Shown in pieces: positions 46,355 through 54,889 of a stretch of 64,000 bases of DNA; positions within the stretch are counted from its first letter, which is position 1; each line of letters begins with the position of its first letter. The DNA is from CALCLY01 sp900552775 (GTDB lineage Bacteria; Bacillota; Clostridia; UMGS1883; UMGS1540). The notes beneath the pieces are model-generated. The model made no database searches and was not told the DNA's origin. It worked only from the letters and a program-made list of their open reading frames with translations. The DNA lies in the NCBI GenBank assembly GCA_937966555.1, contig CALCLY010000016.1, forward strand, positions 1 to 64,000. The letters run 5' to 3'. A program made the position numbers and the translations under genes.

Positions 46355-47149
46355 TTAAATATGCAAGATTTTTGCAGCATTTGCACAAAGAATATCCTCG
46401 CGCTCGCTTTCGGAAAGGCCCAACGTATTTATAAGCCTGAGTTCCCTCTGCGGTGTGCTCCACGGTGCGTCCGTGCCGAAAAGCAGCTTGTCCGTGCCGT
46501 GTTTTTCAACTATTCTGAGCGCGGTGCAGCGCGGCATCTGCCCATAGCCGAAAGCGGTGTCAAAATACAGATTCTCTATGCCGCACAGCTTTTCGAGCAC
46601 ACCTTCTCCGCAGCCGAGTCCGCCCCAATGCGCCGCCACAACCGGGGCATCGAACCACACCGCGGCTCTTCGCATATTTTCCGGCATACAGTGAAACGGC
46701 ACGTCGTAGCCGTAGTCAAGCCCCGCATGAAAAATTGTAATAAGCCCAAGCTTTGAAATCTTTTTGTAAATCGGCTTCATTTTTTCATCGTCAACAAAAA
46801 AGTTCTGATATTCGGGGTGAAACTTCACGCCGCGAAGACCCATATCCTTTATCCTTTCAAGCTCCTCCTCCGCGTCCTCCGCCCACGGATATACCGAGCC
46901 GAAAGCAATTATATCGCTGTTTTTATCCGCCTCTGCGGCGAAATCGTTAACGCTTTTCATCTGGTGCGCGTTTGTGGCAATGCTGAGCATAACGGAAATG
47001 TCCGCCCCTTCGCGCTTTGCCGCACTGCGCAGCGAAGAAAGTGTTCCGTCCGTATAATATTTAAGTCCGCCGGAGACAAAAGAGAGCTTTTGAAGCGCCT
47101 TTTGCGCAATTGCCTCCGGGAATGCATGTGTGTGAAAATCGATTATCAT
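46355..47149 (-). CDS. Amidohydrolase-2-family metal-dependent hydrolase
   Basis: A 264-residue TIM-barrel hydrolase. Metal-binding motif IDFHTHAFP at the N-terminus, then GVKFHPEYQ, FHAGLDYG, AAHWGG and FGTDAPWS near the C-terminus give the usual His/Asp ligands of the Amidohydro_2 (decarboxylase or lactonase) group. The substrate is unknown. Monocistronic, divergent from the ECF sigma gene, with no signal peptide. A TatD-like deoxyribonuclease role is less likely because the motifs differ. Confidence 0.8.
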   Translation of the reverse strand: MIIDFHTHAFPEAIAQKALQKLSFVSGGLKYYTDGTLSSLRSAAKREGADISVMLSIATNAHQMKSVNDFAAEADKNSDIIAFGSVYPWAEDAEEELERIKDMGLRGVKFHPEYQNFFVDDEKMKPIYKKISKLGLITIFHAGLDYGYDVPFHCMPENMRRAAVWFDAPVVAAHWGGLGCGEGVLEKLCGIENLYFDTAFGYGQMPRCTALRIVEKHGTDKLLFGTDAPWSTPQRELRLINTLGLSESEREDILCANAAKILHI

Positions 47150-47217
47150 GTTTTTTACATCCCTTTTTTTAAGCTTCTTCTAATATAACACCAAAAACCG
47201 CTCACGTCAACATTTTG

Positions 47218-47246
47218 TTGACATTGTCGGAAAAATATGACATAAT
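47218..47246 (+). promoter_or_regulatory. Sigma-A promoter of the ECF sigma operon
   Basis: TTGACA (47218-47223), 17 bases, CATAAT (47241-47246), then CTCCGGAGGA before the ATG at 47279. Confidence 0.7.
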
Positions 47247-47278
47247 AAATATACAACACCCCTCCGGAGGATAAATAA

Positions 47279-47830
47279 ATGTTTCTCTTTACAATAGAAA
47301 ATTTTCATGACAGGCTCAAAACAGAACGTCTTTATTTAAGCTACCGAAAGCTGATGTACAAAGAAGCTTTCGAAATCGTGCAAAATCGACATTGTGCGGA
47401 GGACGCCGTGAGCGAATCTTTTGTGCGCATAATTGACAATCTGCATAAAATAGATGAGCAAGACTGTCTGAAAACACGAAGCTTTTTGGTTATTATATGC
47501 CGAAATGTCGCAAAAAATATATATAACAAAAAAATTTACTTGAATAATCAACCCGATGCTTACGACGACGTTTTGCCCGAGGACGTTTCGGAATCGTCCG
47601 ATTCTCTTGACATTCTTGTAAAAAAAGAAACGCTCTCGGAAATAGCCGGTATCATAAAAAATCTTGATCCAATTTACCGCGACGTGTTTCTTTTAAAAAA
47701 CGTTCACGGGGTGAGCCGCGCGGAAATCGCAGCGATTTTCGGAATAAGCGAAGAGGCGGTTAAAAAAAGACTTGTCCGCGCCAAATCCAAAATTTTGAAA
47801 GAACTTGAAAAAAGGGGTGAGCTTGCGTGA
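47279..47830 (+). CDS. ECF-type RNA polymerase sigma factor
   Basis: A 183-residue sigma-70-family protein with region 2 (about 20-90; EIVQNRHCAEDAVSESFVRI) and region 4 (about 120-178; VHGVSRAEIAAIFGISEEAV). Region 3 is absent, as in ECF factors. It would direct RNA polymerase to a small set of envelope genes. Its stop overlaps the GTG of the anti-sigma-like gene, so the two are translated together. The 36-base element found twice just downstream is its probable target. Confidence 0.9.
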   Translation: MFLFTIENFHDRLKTERLYLSYRKLMYKEAFEIVQNRHCAEDAVSESFVRIIDNLHKIDEQDCLKTRSFLVIICRNVAKNIYNKKIYLNNQPDAYDDVLPEDVSESSDSLDILVKKETLSEIAGIIKNLDPIYRDVFLLKNVHGVSRAEIAAIFGISEEAVKKRLVRAKSKILKELEKRGELA

Positions 47831-48507
47831 AAGACTTTAATATTACGGACGATATTTTAAAACTTGCCGCGGAAATTGCCGACCGCGAAATAGGCGAAAG
47901 CCTTAAAGATCCCGAAGAAGAAATAGTTTTCTCGCCGGAGCACGAGGAAAAAATGCAAAGACTTTTCCGCCGTGAACGCCGGAAGATATCACGCCGCAAA
48001 TTTATGAAATACACCGCACGCGCGGCATGCATCCTGCTTGTTATCGCCATAGGCTGCGGCGTTACGGTTTACAATGTCGAGGCATGGAGACTGCGCTTTT
48101 TAAACTTTGTTCTTGAAAAGGACAAGCCGAACAGCGCATACAATTTCAAAGAGGGCGGCGGTATAAATTTTTCGGATGACGACGCTGCCTTAAACTACGT
48201 TCCCATGGGCTTCAGCCTCAAGAGAAAAGACGAAACAAGCCTGTCACTTTTTTATCTTTTTGAAAGCGAAGACAAGTATTTTTATTTTGAAACACACAGC
48301 CTTGACACAGGCGGCAGTGTGGACACGGAAAACGCTGTTGTTGAAAAAACAAAGGTGAACGGCTATGACGCGCTCTTTGTTTCAAAAAATCTCTGGAACA
48401 TGCTTATCTGGTGTGACAGCAACGCGGCTTATTCCGTCACGGGCAATATATCGAGAGAAGAAATTGAGAAAATCGCAAAAGATGCAATGAATTTTAAAAA
48501 ATATTAA
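47827..48507 (+). CDS. Membrane-bound anti-sigma-like protein with DUF4367
   Basis: A 226-residue protein. The N-terminal 60 residues are cytosolic and charged. A single hydrophobic helix (about 67-85; ACILLVIAIGCGVTVYNV) spans the membrane. The outer part (about 110-225) fits DUF4367, common in clostridial anti-sigma factors. GTG start within the end of the sigma gene. It probably holds the sigma factor at the membrane until an outside signal arrives. The type of signal is unknown. Confidence 0.82.
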   Translation: MKDFNITDDILKLAAEIADREIGESLKDPEEEIVFSPEHEEKMQRLFRRERRKISRRKFMKYTARAACILLVIAIGCGVTVYNVEAWRLRFLNFVLEKDKPNSAYNFKEGGGINFSDDDAALNYVPMGFSLKRKDETSLSLFYLFESEDKYFYFETHSLDTGGSVDTENAVVEKTKVNGYDALFVSKNLWNMLIWCDSNAAYSVTGNISREEIEKIAKDAMNFKKY

Positions 48508-48510
48508 AAA

Positions 48511-48546
48511 AACCTGTCCCCGTTTTTACGTTTTTCGGGTTATATG
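48511..48546 (+). promoter_or_regulatory. Candidate ECF-sigma promoter element, copy 1
   Basis: AACCTGTCCCCGTTTT, a variable centre, then GGGTTATATG. The same two blocks with identical spacing recur at 49037-49072. TGTGTGAAA follows in both. It lies 33 bases before the next ATG. Confidence 0.6.
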
Positions 48547-48578
48547 TGTGAAATTTATTTTAAAGGAGGATTTTTCTT

Positions 48579-49013
48579 ATGAAAAAATCAACTGTAAAAA
48601 ACGTAATTGCCGCGGCAGCGGCAGCATCATGTGTTTCACTTATCTCGGTTCCGGCGTTTGCGTCCGGTGAGCCGCAGCTTATTTCCGGCATTGTCGCTCC
48701 GCAAAACATTGTTATTACAAAAAACAGGCAAAGCTTTTCAATAGATGCAGGCGGAAAAACAACCTGCTACGGATTGACAAACGTTCCGTCAGGCTTTGAG
48801 GCGGAAACAATTGTTGAGCTTCAGCAGCTGACCGGCACATGGAACACAATTAAAACATGGAAATCAAGAAAAGCGTTTTCTGCCGTTGTTGACGAAAACT
48901 GGTACGTTACACAGGGCTTTTCTTACAGGATTAAAGTTACTCACAAGGCTTATAACAGCAGCGGAACCCTTATTGAATCAATTCCCGAATACAGCAATGC
49001 GGTAACATATTAA
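48579..49013 (+). CDS. Small secreted protein, unknown
   Basis: A 144-residue protein with a clear signal peptide (about 1-28, ending AFA). The mature part is one beta-rich domain (for example ETIVELQQLTGTWNTIKTWK) that resembles single-domain surface modules of about 100 residues seen in clostridia. No known family is recognised. It sits 71 bases after the anti-sigma gene, behind AAAGGAGG and candidate ECF promoter copy 1, so it is the best candidate target gene of the sigma factor. Confidence 0.75.
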   Translation: MKKSTVKNVIAAAAAASCVSLISVPAFASGEPQLISGIVAPQNIVITKNRQSFSIDAGGKTTCYGLTNVPSGFEAETIVELQQLTGTWNTIKTWKSRKAFSAVVDENWYVTQGFSYRIKVTHKAYNSSGTLIESIPEYSNAVTY

Positions 49014-49036
49014 AAAAAAATTTTATTTTTTCAAAA

Positions 49037-49072
49037 AACCTGTCCCCGTTTTGCTTTTTACAGGGTTATATG
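49037..49072 (+). promoter_or_regulatory. Candidate ECF-sigma promoter element, copy 2
   Basis: Both conserved blocks of copy 1 occur with the same 36-base span. The next long gene starts at 49305. Between them is a composite palindrome (49177-49252), which may have been inserted into the leader. Confidence 0.6.
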
Positions 49073-49176
49073 TGTGAAAGTTGATTTGAAGGATGTGATT
49101 CCGTTGGACAAGTAAGTTTGTTTCTGACTTATTAACCTGATTATTACTTTGCGTGCAGCATGTCTCATTGTCATGT

Positions 49177-49252
49177 AGGGACAATTCACGAATTGTCCGT
49201 TTGGTGTGCGGAAACTAAACGGGAGATTCACGAATCTCCCATACCGGTACAT
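49177..49252 (+). repeat. Composite palindrome repeat, copy R2
   Basis: A first palindrome GGACAATTCACGAATTGTCC, a linker GTTTGGTGTG..AAACTAAACG, a second palindrome GGGAGATTCACGAATCTCCC, then a CGGTACA end. The first palindrome is identical to that of R3 (52379). No gene lies in 49073-49304. Confidence 0.78.
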
Positions 49253-49304
49253 TATCGGGAGCAGAAAAAACAAAAAACAACTAAAGGAGATGGATTTAAT
49301 ACTT

Positions 49305-51206
49305 ATGAACAGAAAAATAATTACAGTCTTGTTGTCGTCCTTGCTAACTGTTTTTAATATAAACGGATTTAGCTTTGCGGCAGAATTTGAACCCATGGTT
49401 TATACAGAAAATACCGCAAGCGGAAATATGTCGGCATATAAAACAATATCTATAAAAAACACCGACGTCACTATTTCCGCCGGACATATAAGCGCAGGTA
49501 AAATTTTGGTTGTGTCGGCCATTCTGCCAACCGGCGGGTCCGTATTAAATTATGTATCCGCCATAGGCCTTAACCCTACGCCGGGAGGATTCAGCGGCGG
49601 CTGGTATAGCGGCAGCGCAATGTCATATTTCAAAATAACTCAGGACGGGAATTACAATATAACCGTAAGACCAAAATCCGGATTATCACAGGCAGTATCA
49701 GTTGACATATATATGTATACGGTTGACTATCTTGACGGCTTTGAAAAATATGACGCCATAGAGGGGACAAGCGGTCTGTATAATTACGTAGTTTCAAACA
49801 CCCCCGAACAATTGGGCGAAGGCAATACGTTATCAATAGCAGACGGCGAAACTTCTTTATATTCCGATATTTCAGCGGAAAACAATGAAGATGAATATGT
49901 AAAAACCGTTATGATTGACGGAACGGAAAGACTTTTACCCAAAGAATCTTCTACCAAATTAGTCAAGAAAAATATTTCGTCAAACACACAATCCAACCGC
50001 GTTGTTATTAGCGATGAAATCAAACAGATTATTAAAAAAATAAACAGCAGTGAAGATTTGTCATTAAATGAGGTTATAAAGTATCAAGATTTTATCAAAA
50101 AAAATAATCTGGAACCCGTAACAACTCTCGGTGCAAATGCAACCTCGCAATTAGGTGAGTACGGATATTATCTGCATAAATCAAAAATAAACGGAAATGC
50201 AAATGTATTTTGGGAGCACATAAACAAGTACGGCTCCGATATGTATTACGGAATTCTTCTTCAAAATACAGGTGGTTCAAACTTAACCGTAACATTAAAT
50301 AAAAGAAGTTATGACTCTTCCTATGAATCCAATACTAATGCTATGACATCAATTTGGTCGGATTACTTTAAGGGAGTAAAATATGACAGCGCCGATATAT
50401 CCGGTCTTAGTTCTTCAATAACTATTCCCGCAAATTCCGCAAGGTGGGTAGCGCTTTACAAAGTTCCTGCCGGCACCGGATGCAATACTTTCAACGGTCA
50501 GGTTAGCTTAAGCATAAAAACATCCGGCGGTTCCGCATATACAGGTTCCTCTCTTTACAGCTATTCTTTTATAATGACCGATTGGACAAACAGCTCAGGA
50601 ACAACCATGTATCAAGCCGTTCAGAATAATATCGGAAACGGTACGTTTACAAGAGCCGCCGGAGCCGGGGCATACAATATTTCCGAGCACATATCCGGTA
50701 CGGGCAACGGAGCCAGACTTTTAAAAAACGTTAACAAAACAATTGATATTACAGGAGACAGATATTCTTTTCTGCTGACAGGTTTTGACGCCCCTTACTT
50801 GAATTCGGGAGAACTTATATCGTTATACCATGACGGTCCGACAACCGGCGGCAGCAACGGCTATTCAATTGCAAACGGCAAAAATTATGGGGTTATTTAC
50901 AAAATCAGTTTTAAAGGCTTTAACAGCACATCGGCAAGTGAAAATATCAAATTGAAGCTAAAATTTAACAGGATGGTTAATCCCGGTGCGGTCGAAGAGA
51001 GGGAAAGCGGTATGTATGCAATGGTTTATTGCCCGGCCGTTTCAAGCACACCTTACACTGCTTTTTTAGGCAATGCCGATTATAATAACAATAAACCCGA
51101 AGCGACATATCCCTATAATATTCCCAAAAACAAGGCGTTTGACCTATATGTTGTGGTCGGAGGTATGAGTTCTATGCCATTGGAGGTGCAGTTTTTTGCG
51201 AAATAA
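49305..51206 (+). CDS. Large secreted protein, unknown
   Basis: A 633-residue protein with a signal peptide (about 1-25, ending SFA). I chose the ATG at 49305 because it gives a clean signal peptide. The frame is open further upstream, but that part runs through a repeat. AAAGGAG lies 15 bases upstream, a slightly long spacing. The mature part is Ser/Thr/Asn-rich and beta-like, without recognised domains or SLH. Its last codons carry the ribosome site of the following SLH gene. It probably belongs to the sigma regulon through promoter copy 2. Confidence 0.72.
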   Translation: MNRKIITVLLSSLLTVFNINGFSFAAEFEPMVYTENTASGNMSAYKTISIKNTDVTISAGHISAGKILVVSAILPTGGSVLNYVSAIGLNPTPGGFSGGWYSGSAMSYFKITQDGNYNITVRPKSGLSQAVSVDIYMYTVDYLDGFEKYDAIEGTSGLYNYVVSNTPEQLGEGNTLSIADGETSLYSDISAENNEDEYVKTVMIDGTERLLPKESSTKLVKKNISSNTQSNRVVISDEIKQIIKKINSSEDLSLNEVIKYQDFIKKNNLEPVTTLGANATSQLGEYGYYLHKSKINGNANVFWEHINKYGSDMYYGILLQNTGGSNLTVTLNKRSYDSSYESNTNAMTSIWSDYFKGVKYDSADISGLSSSITIPANSARWVALYKVPAGTGCNTFNGQVSLSIKTSGGSAYTGSSLYSYSFIMTDWTNSSGTTMYQAVQNNIGNGTFTRAAGAGAYNISEHISGTGNGARLLKNVNKTIDITGDRYSFLLTGFDAPYLNSGELISLYHDGPTTGGSNGYSIANGKNYGVIYKISFKGFNSTSASENIKLKLKFNRMVNPGAVEERESGMYAMVYCPAVSSTPYTAFLGNADYNNNKPEATYPYNIPKNKAFDLYVVVGGMSSMPLEVQFFAK

Positions 51207-52372
51207 AATTATAATTACAATTGGATTTTTAATGCTTGCTCTGACAATTTCCGCCGGAGCGGCTACAAGGGAAGAATGCGCGTTGGCAGTGGTGATTTCG
51301 TCAGGCATTGACACAAACGATGTAAACGAAAACATCCTGGATTCATACACCGACGGACACGATTTGCCGAATGACTGGAACAAGGCTGAAATTTGCGCCG
51401 CCATTCAAAATAACATATTGCTGGGCTATGAAGACAATACACTGCGCCTCCGCGAGGAAGTGACGCGTGCCGAATTTGCATGCATGATTTACAGAGCAAA
51501 GAATTTTTACAACACTCCGCCCATTAAACCCGTAACCTATAACGGAGTGTATGCAGACATTTCCGACTGGAATAAAAACGCAATATATTATTGCATGGAA
51601 AACGGTTTTCTGATGGGATACGGAGACAGATTCGGCGCCGATGATACAATAACCTCCGAACAGATAGATACCGTTATAAACAGAGTAAAACTCGGTTTGT
51701 CCACCAAAGAGAAATATTTACTGTACGAAGTTTGCGGCTCGTCTCCGATTCCCGTCAGCCAATTTTTGTATTCGGCATATGATGATGAATTGACAAACAC
51801 GGAACTTCCGCAAATACCAACGTTTGAAACAGTAGACACCTCGTATCAAACTCCGGATATCGTGGCATATAGACTGAGAAATCTTCTTGACCTTCAGGGT
51901 AACATGGATTATGAAAGGTTTAAAAATGAACGTTACAAAGAGTATGTACTTCAAAACTTTGAACCTAAAAGACGTACATATCCCTCGGCTTTGGTTTACA
52001 TAAAAGAAGGAGACAGTGTAACAACAATTGAAAACCTTATTGCCGACGCCGAGGCAAGACACATAAAAAGAGACAGTATTTTTGTTTTTTCACCGGTTAA
52101 CAGCGTAGCCAGCGCTTTGTTCGGCGGCTTGTCCAGAAAGCGAGGCGCCGGATATGAATATTATTGCTATCTGAGCATAGACGGAGACACACCGCACGGC
52201 GAGAAAATCGGTGTATGGTATAAGCGAAAAATTGTTGTGGATTACTGCCAATACATTTCAGCCAGCACAAAATACGGAGAAATGTACTGCCACTACAATG
52301 CTCCGGAAGAATTAAGTTACAGAGAAGATGTGCCGCTGAAGAAAAACTGATTATCGTGCAGTGCATAAAAGC
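51180..52372 (+). repeat. Tandem duplication, first unit
   Basis: A 1,193-bp unit repeated at 52472-53664, offset 1,292. The two read the same at every place I compared. It begins inside the 3' end of the preceding gene and ends in ATAAAAGC after the SLH gene stop. The 99 bases between the units are mostly palindrome copy R3. Confidence 0.9.
51196..52350 (+). CDS. SLH-domain surface protein, duplicate copy 1
   Basis: A 384-residue protein. Signal peptide about 1-21 (ending SAGA). Two SLH-like units follow (about 50-160; NNILLGYEDNTLRLREEVTR and NGFLMGYGDRFGADDTITSE). The C-terminal half (about 170-384) is not recognised. The TTG start lies 9 bases after GGAGG. It overlaps the end of the preceding gene by 11 bases, so translation is probably coupled. 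Copy 2 (52488) encodes the same protein. Confidence 0.82.
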   Translation: MRNKIIITIGFLMLALTISAGAATREECALAVVISSGIDTNDVNENILDSYTDGHDLPNDWNKAEICAAIQNNILLGYEDNTLRLREEVTRAEFACMIYRAKNFYNTPPIKPVTYNGVYADISDWNKNAIYYCMENGFLMGYGDRFGADDTITSEQIDTVINRVKLGLSTKEKYLLYEVCGSSPIPVSQFLYSAYDDELTNTELPQIPTFETVDTSYQTPDIVAYRLRNLLDLQGNMDYERFKNERYKEYVLQNFEPKRRTYPSALVYIKEGDSVTTIENLIADAEARHIKRDSIFVFSPVNSVASALFGGLSRKRGAGYEYYCYLSIDGDTPHGEKIGVWYKRKIVVDYCQYISASTKYGEMYCHYNAPEELSYREDVPLKKN

Positions 52373-52378
52373 AACAGC

Positions 52379-52455
52379 AGGGACAATTCACGAATTGTCC
52401 GTTTGGTGTGAGTAAACTAAAACGGGCGGCCACGTAGGGTCGCCCCTGCGGTACA
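52379..52455 (+). repeat. Composite palindrome repeat, copy R3
   Basis: The first palindrome and linker are as in R2 (49177). The second palindrome has changed to GGGCGGCC..GGGTCGCCC yet still pairs with itself. It occupies most of the space between the duplicated SLH genes. Confidence 0.78.
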
Positions 52456-52471
52456 ATATTTTTTATTATTT

Positions 52472-53664
52472 TTGGAGGTGCAGTTTTTTGCGAAATAAAA
52501 TTATAATTACAATTGGATTTTTAATGCTTGCTCTGACAATTTCCGCCGGAGCGGCTACAAGGGAAGAATGCGCGTTGGCAGTGGTGATTTCGTCAGGCAT
52601 TGACACAAACGATGTAAACGAAAACATCCTGGATTCATACACCGACGGACACGATTTGCCGAATGACTGGAACAAGGCTGAAATTTGCGCCGCCATTCAA
52701 AATAACATATTGCTGGGCTATGAAGACAATACACTGCGCCTCCGCGAGGAAGTGACGCGTGCCGAATTTGCATGCATGATTTACAGAGCAAAGAATTTTT
52801 ACAACACTCCGCCCATTAAACCCGTAACCTATAACGGAGTGTATGCAGACATTTCCGACTGGAATAAAAACGCAATATATTATTGCATGGAAAACGGTTT
52901 TCTGATGGGATACGGAGACAGATTCGGCGCCGATGATACAATAACCTCCGAACAGATAGATACCGTTATAAACAGAGTAAAACTCGGTTTGTCCACCAAA
53001 GAGAAATATTTACTGTACGAAGTTTGCGGCTCGTCTCCGATTCCCGTCAGCCAATTTTTGTATTCGGCATATGATGATGAATTGACAAACACGGAACTTC
53101 CGCAAATACCAACGTTTGAAACAGTAGACACCTCGTATCAAACTCCGGATATCGTGGCATATAGACTGAGAAATCTTCTTGACCTTCAGGGTAACATGGA
53201 TTATGAAAGGTTTAAAAATGAACGTTACAAAGAGTATGTACTTCAAAACTTTGAACCTAAAAGACGTACATATCCCTCGGCTTTGGTTTACATAAAAGAA
53301 GGAGACAGTGTAACAACAATTGAAAACCTTATTGCCGACGCCGAGGCAAGACACATAAAAAGAGACAGTATTTTTGTTTTTTCACCGGTTAACAGCGTAG
53401 CCAGCGCTTTGTTCGGCGGCTTGTCCAGAAAGCGAGGCGCCGGATATGAATATTATTGCTATCTGAGCATAGACGGAGACACACCGCACGGCGAGAAAAT
53501 CGGTGTATGGTATAAGCGAAAAATTGTTGTGGATTACTGCCAATACATTTCAGCCAGCACAAAATACGGAGAAATGTACTGCCACTACAATGCTCCGGAA
53601 GAATTAAGTTACAGAGAAGATGTGCCGCTGAAGAAAAACTGATTATCGTGCAGTGCATAAAAGC
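52472..53664 (+). repeat. Tandem duplication, second unit
   Basis: Second copy of the unit at 51180-52372. It carries with it the last few codons (LEVQFFAK) of the upstream secreted-protein gene, which proves the direction of duplication: copy 1 is in the original context. Confidence 0.9.
52488..53642 (+). CDS. SLH-domain surface protein, duplicate copy 2
   Basis: A 384-residue protein, identical to the product of the gene at 51196: signal peptide, two SLH-like units, unknown C-terminal half. The TTG start and its GGAGG site were carried along with the duplicated segment, so it can be translated without the upstream gene. A 12-bp terminator-like stem follows. The absence of differences means the duplication is recent, is kept uniform by recombination, or is an assembly artefact. 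Confidence 0.8.
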   Translation: MRNKIIITIGFLMLALTISAGAATREECALAVVISSGIDTNDVNENILDSYTDGHDLPNDWNKAEICAAIQNNILLGYEDNTLRLREEVTRAEFACMIYRAKNFYNTPPIKPVTYNGVYADISDWNKNAIYYCMENGFLMGYGDRFGADDTITSEQIDTVINRVKLGLSTKEKYLLYEVCGSSPIPVSQFLYSAYDDELTNTELPQIPTFETVDTSYQTPDIVAYRLRNLLDLQGNMDYERFKNERYKEYVLQNFEPKRRTYPSALVYIKEGDSVTTIENLIADAEARHIKRDSIFVFSPVNSVASALFGGLSRKRGAGYEYYCYLSIDGDTPHGEKIGVWYKRKIVVDYCQYISASTKYGEMYCHYNAPEELSYREDVPLKKN

Positions 53665-53690
53665 GGAAAAACTTTTTTGTTTTTCCGCTT
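53661..53690 (+). terminator. Terminator-like hairpin after the duplicated SLH gene
   Basis: AAGCGGAAAAAC and GTTTTTCCGCTT pair over 12 bp around a six-T loop. A T-rich tail follows a few bases later. Confidence 0.6.
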
Positions 53691-53767
53691 GATTGCATTT
53701 TTATTTGCTGGAATAATCAGAAATAATACAGAAAGCGAAAAGAGCAAAAAAATAAAGGAGAATTTTT

Positions 53768-54772
53768 ATGAAAAAAATATTTAAAGTATTCCCCACCGCA
53801 ATCCTTTCCCTTTCTCTGCTCGGCTCCTCCGTTTTTGCCGAGCCCAAAGATTTCAGTGAAATTATGAACAATAAGGACTATGAAATCGTTATTGTAAAAG
53901 CAAAGGATATTCACAAAGAAGAAAACGGTGTAATAACATTTAAAAACTTAAACGGAAAAGACACAAACACATATGTTATAGACAGCGAAACTTCTTTTTA
54001 CAAACCTACCGATGTTATTTCGGATCTTGGCACTTTAGAGCAGTTTTTAAGCGGCGAAATGCCTTATATAGACTTTTATGTAAGAAAGGAAACGTATTAC
54101 GGGTACAGCCTCAAACAAAACGAAACAATACATGTGGAAGGCGTCGGCAGTTATTTCAAAGACCTTATAGGCGTAGGCACAATGCCCGCTGAAGAGCCTG
54201 AGAATTTTGGCGTTTTACTTGCATTTGACATTATGCCCGGATTTGAAAACGGCAAAATTCCGCAGGGCTCTCTCATGACACGCGGCAGCATGGCTGAAAC
54301 AATCGCCGGAATGCTGAGACTTAAAAAAGCCGCCGAAAACTACGGCAAATACCAAATTTTTTCAGATGTTCCCACAAGCAGCGAGCAATGCGGCGCCGTT
54401 AACATGTGTAAAGAAATGGGCTGCATTTTAGGCTACGGCGACGGCACTTTCGGCCTTAACGACAACATAACATACGCGCAGGCGGCAAAAATGCTTGTAT
54501 CTGTTTTGGGCTACGAAAAAAAGGCAGAGTCTCTCGGCGGATATCAGGGCGGATATATTCAGATTGCCAAAGAGCTGGGACTTACTGAAAATACATCGTT
54601 TGACCCCTCCGCACCGGCTCTCAGGCTTGATGTGGCGCGCATGGTTAAAGCCGCAATGTATGTTCCGATTATGGAGCAGGTTTCCTATGCCGGCGAAAAC
54701 TCGACTTTTGAAGTAAAGGACGGCAACGACGGCAGAGACTTTGTGAGATTTTACGATAAATACTATAACTGA
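53768..54772 (+). CDS. SLH-domain secreted protein
   Basis: A 334-residue protein. Signal peptide about 1-24 (ending VFA). Residues 25-150 form an unknown beta-rich domain. SLH-like units follow (about 150-310; ILGYGDGTFGLNDNITYAQA, then MLVSVLGYEKKAE). The start has AAAGGAG seven bases upstream. It shares the leader MKKIFK and a similar AAGGAGAATTTTT site with the LRR gene at 54890, so both probably come from one expanded family. Confidence 0.78.
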   Translation: MKKIFKVFPTAILSLSLLGSSVFAEPKDFSEIMNNKDYEIVIVKAKDIHKEENGVITFKNLNGKDTNTYVIDSETSFYKPTDVISDLGTLEQFLSGEMPYIDFYVRKETYYGYSLKQNETIHVEGVGSYFKDLIGVGTMPAEEPENFGVLLAFDIMPGFENGKIPQGSLMTRGSMAETIAGMLRLKKAAENYGKYQIFSDVPTSSEQCGAVNMCKEMGCILGYGDGTFGLNDNITYAQAAKMLVSVLGYEKKAESLGGYQGGYIQIAKELGLTENTSFDPSAPALRLDVARMVKAAMYVPIMEQVSYAGENSTFEVKDGNDGRDFVRFYDKYYN

Positions 54773-54807
54773 TTTTTTTGTGTAATGCGTAAGAGCGAAC
54801 AACAGCA

Positions 54808-54846
54808 CGGTAGATTCGTGAATCTACCATACTACCCTACGGTATA
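54808..54846 (+). repeat. Composite palindrome repeat, half copy R4
   Basis: GGTAGATTCGTGAATCTACC followed by a TACGGTATA end. It corresponds to the second half of R2, with compensating changes in the palindrome. Confidence 0.6.
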
Positions 54847-54889
54847 TTATTGAAAGCGGGAAAAGTGAAAAAGCAAAAGGAGAATTTTT

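Noticed and set aside
46169..46756. Plus-strand open frame of 195 codons
   Set aside because: Its start is in repeat R1 and the rest is antisense to the amidohydrolase gene. No protein family pattern.
49206..49304. Extended N-terminus of the secreted protein starting at 49206
   Set aside because: These codons read through palindrome R2 and would bury the signal peptide. The ATG at 49305 fits better.
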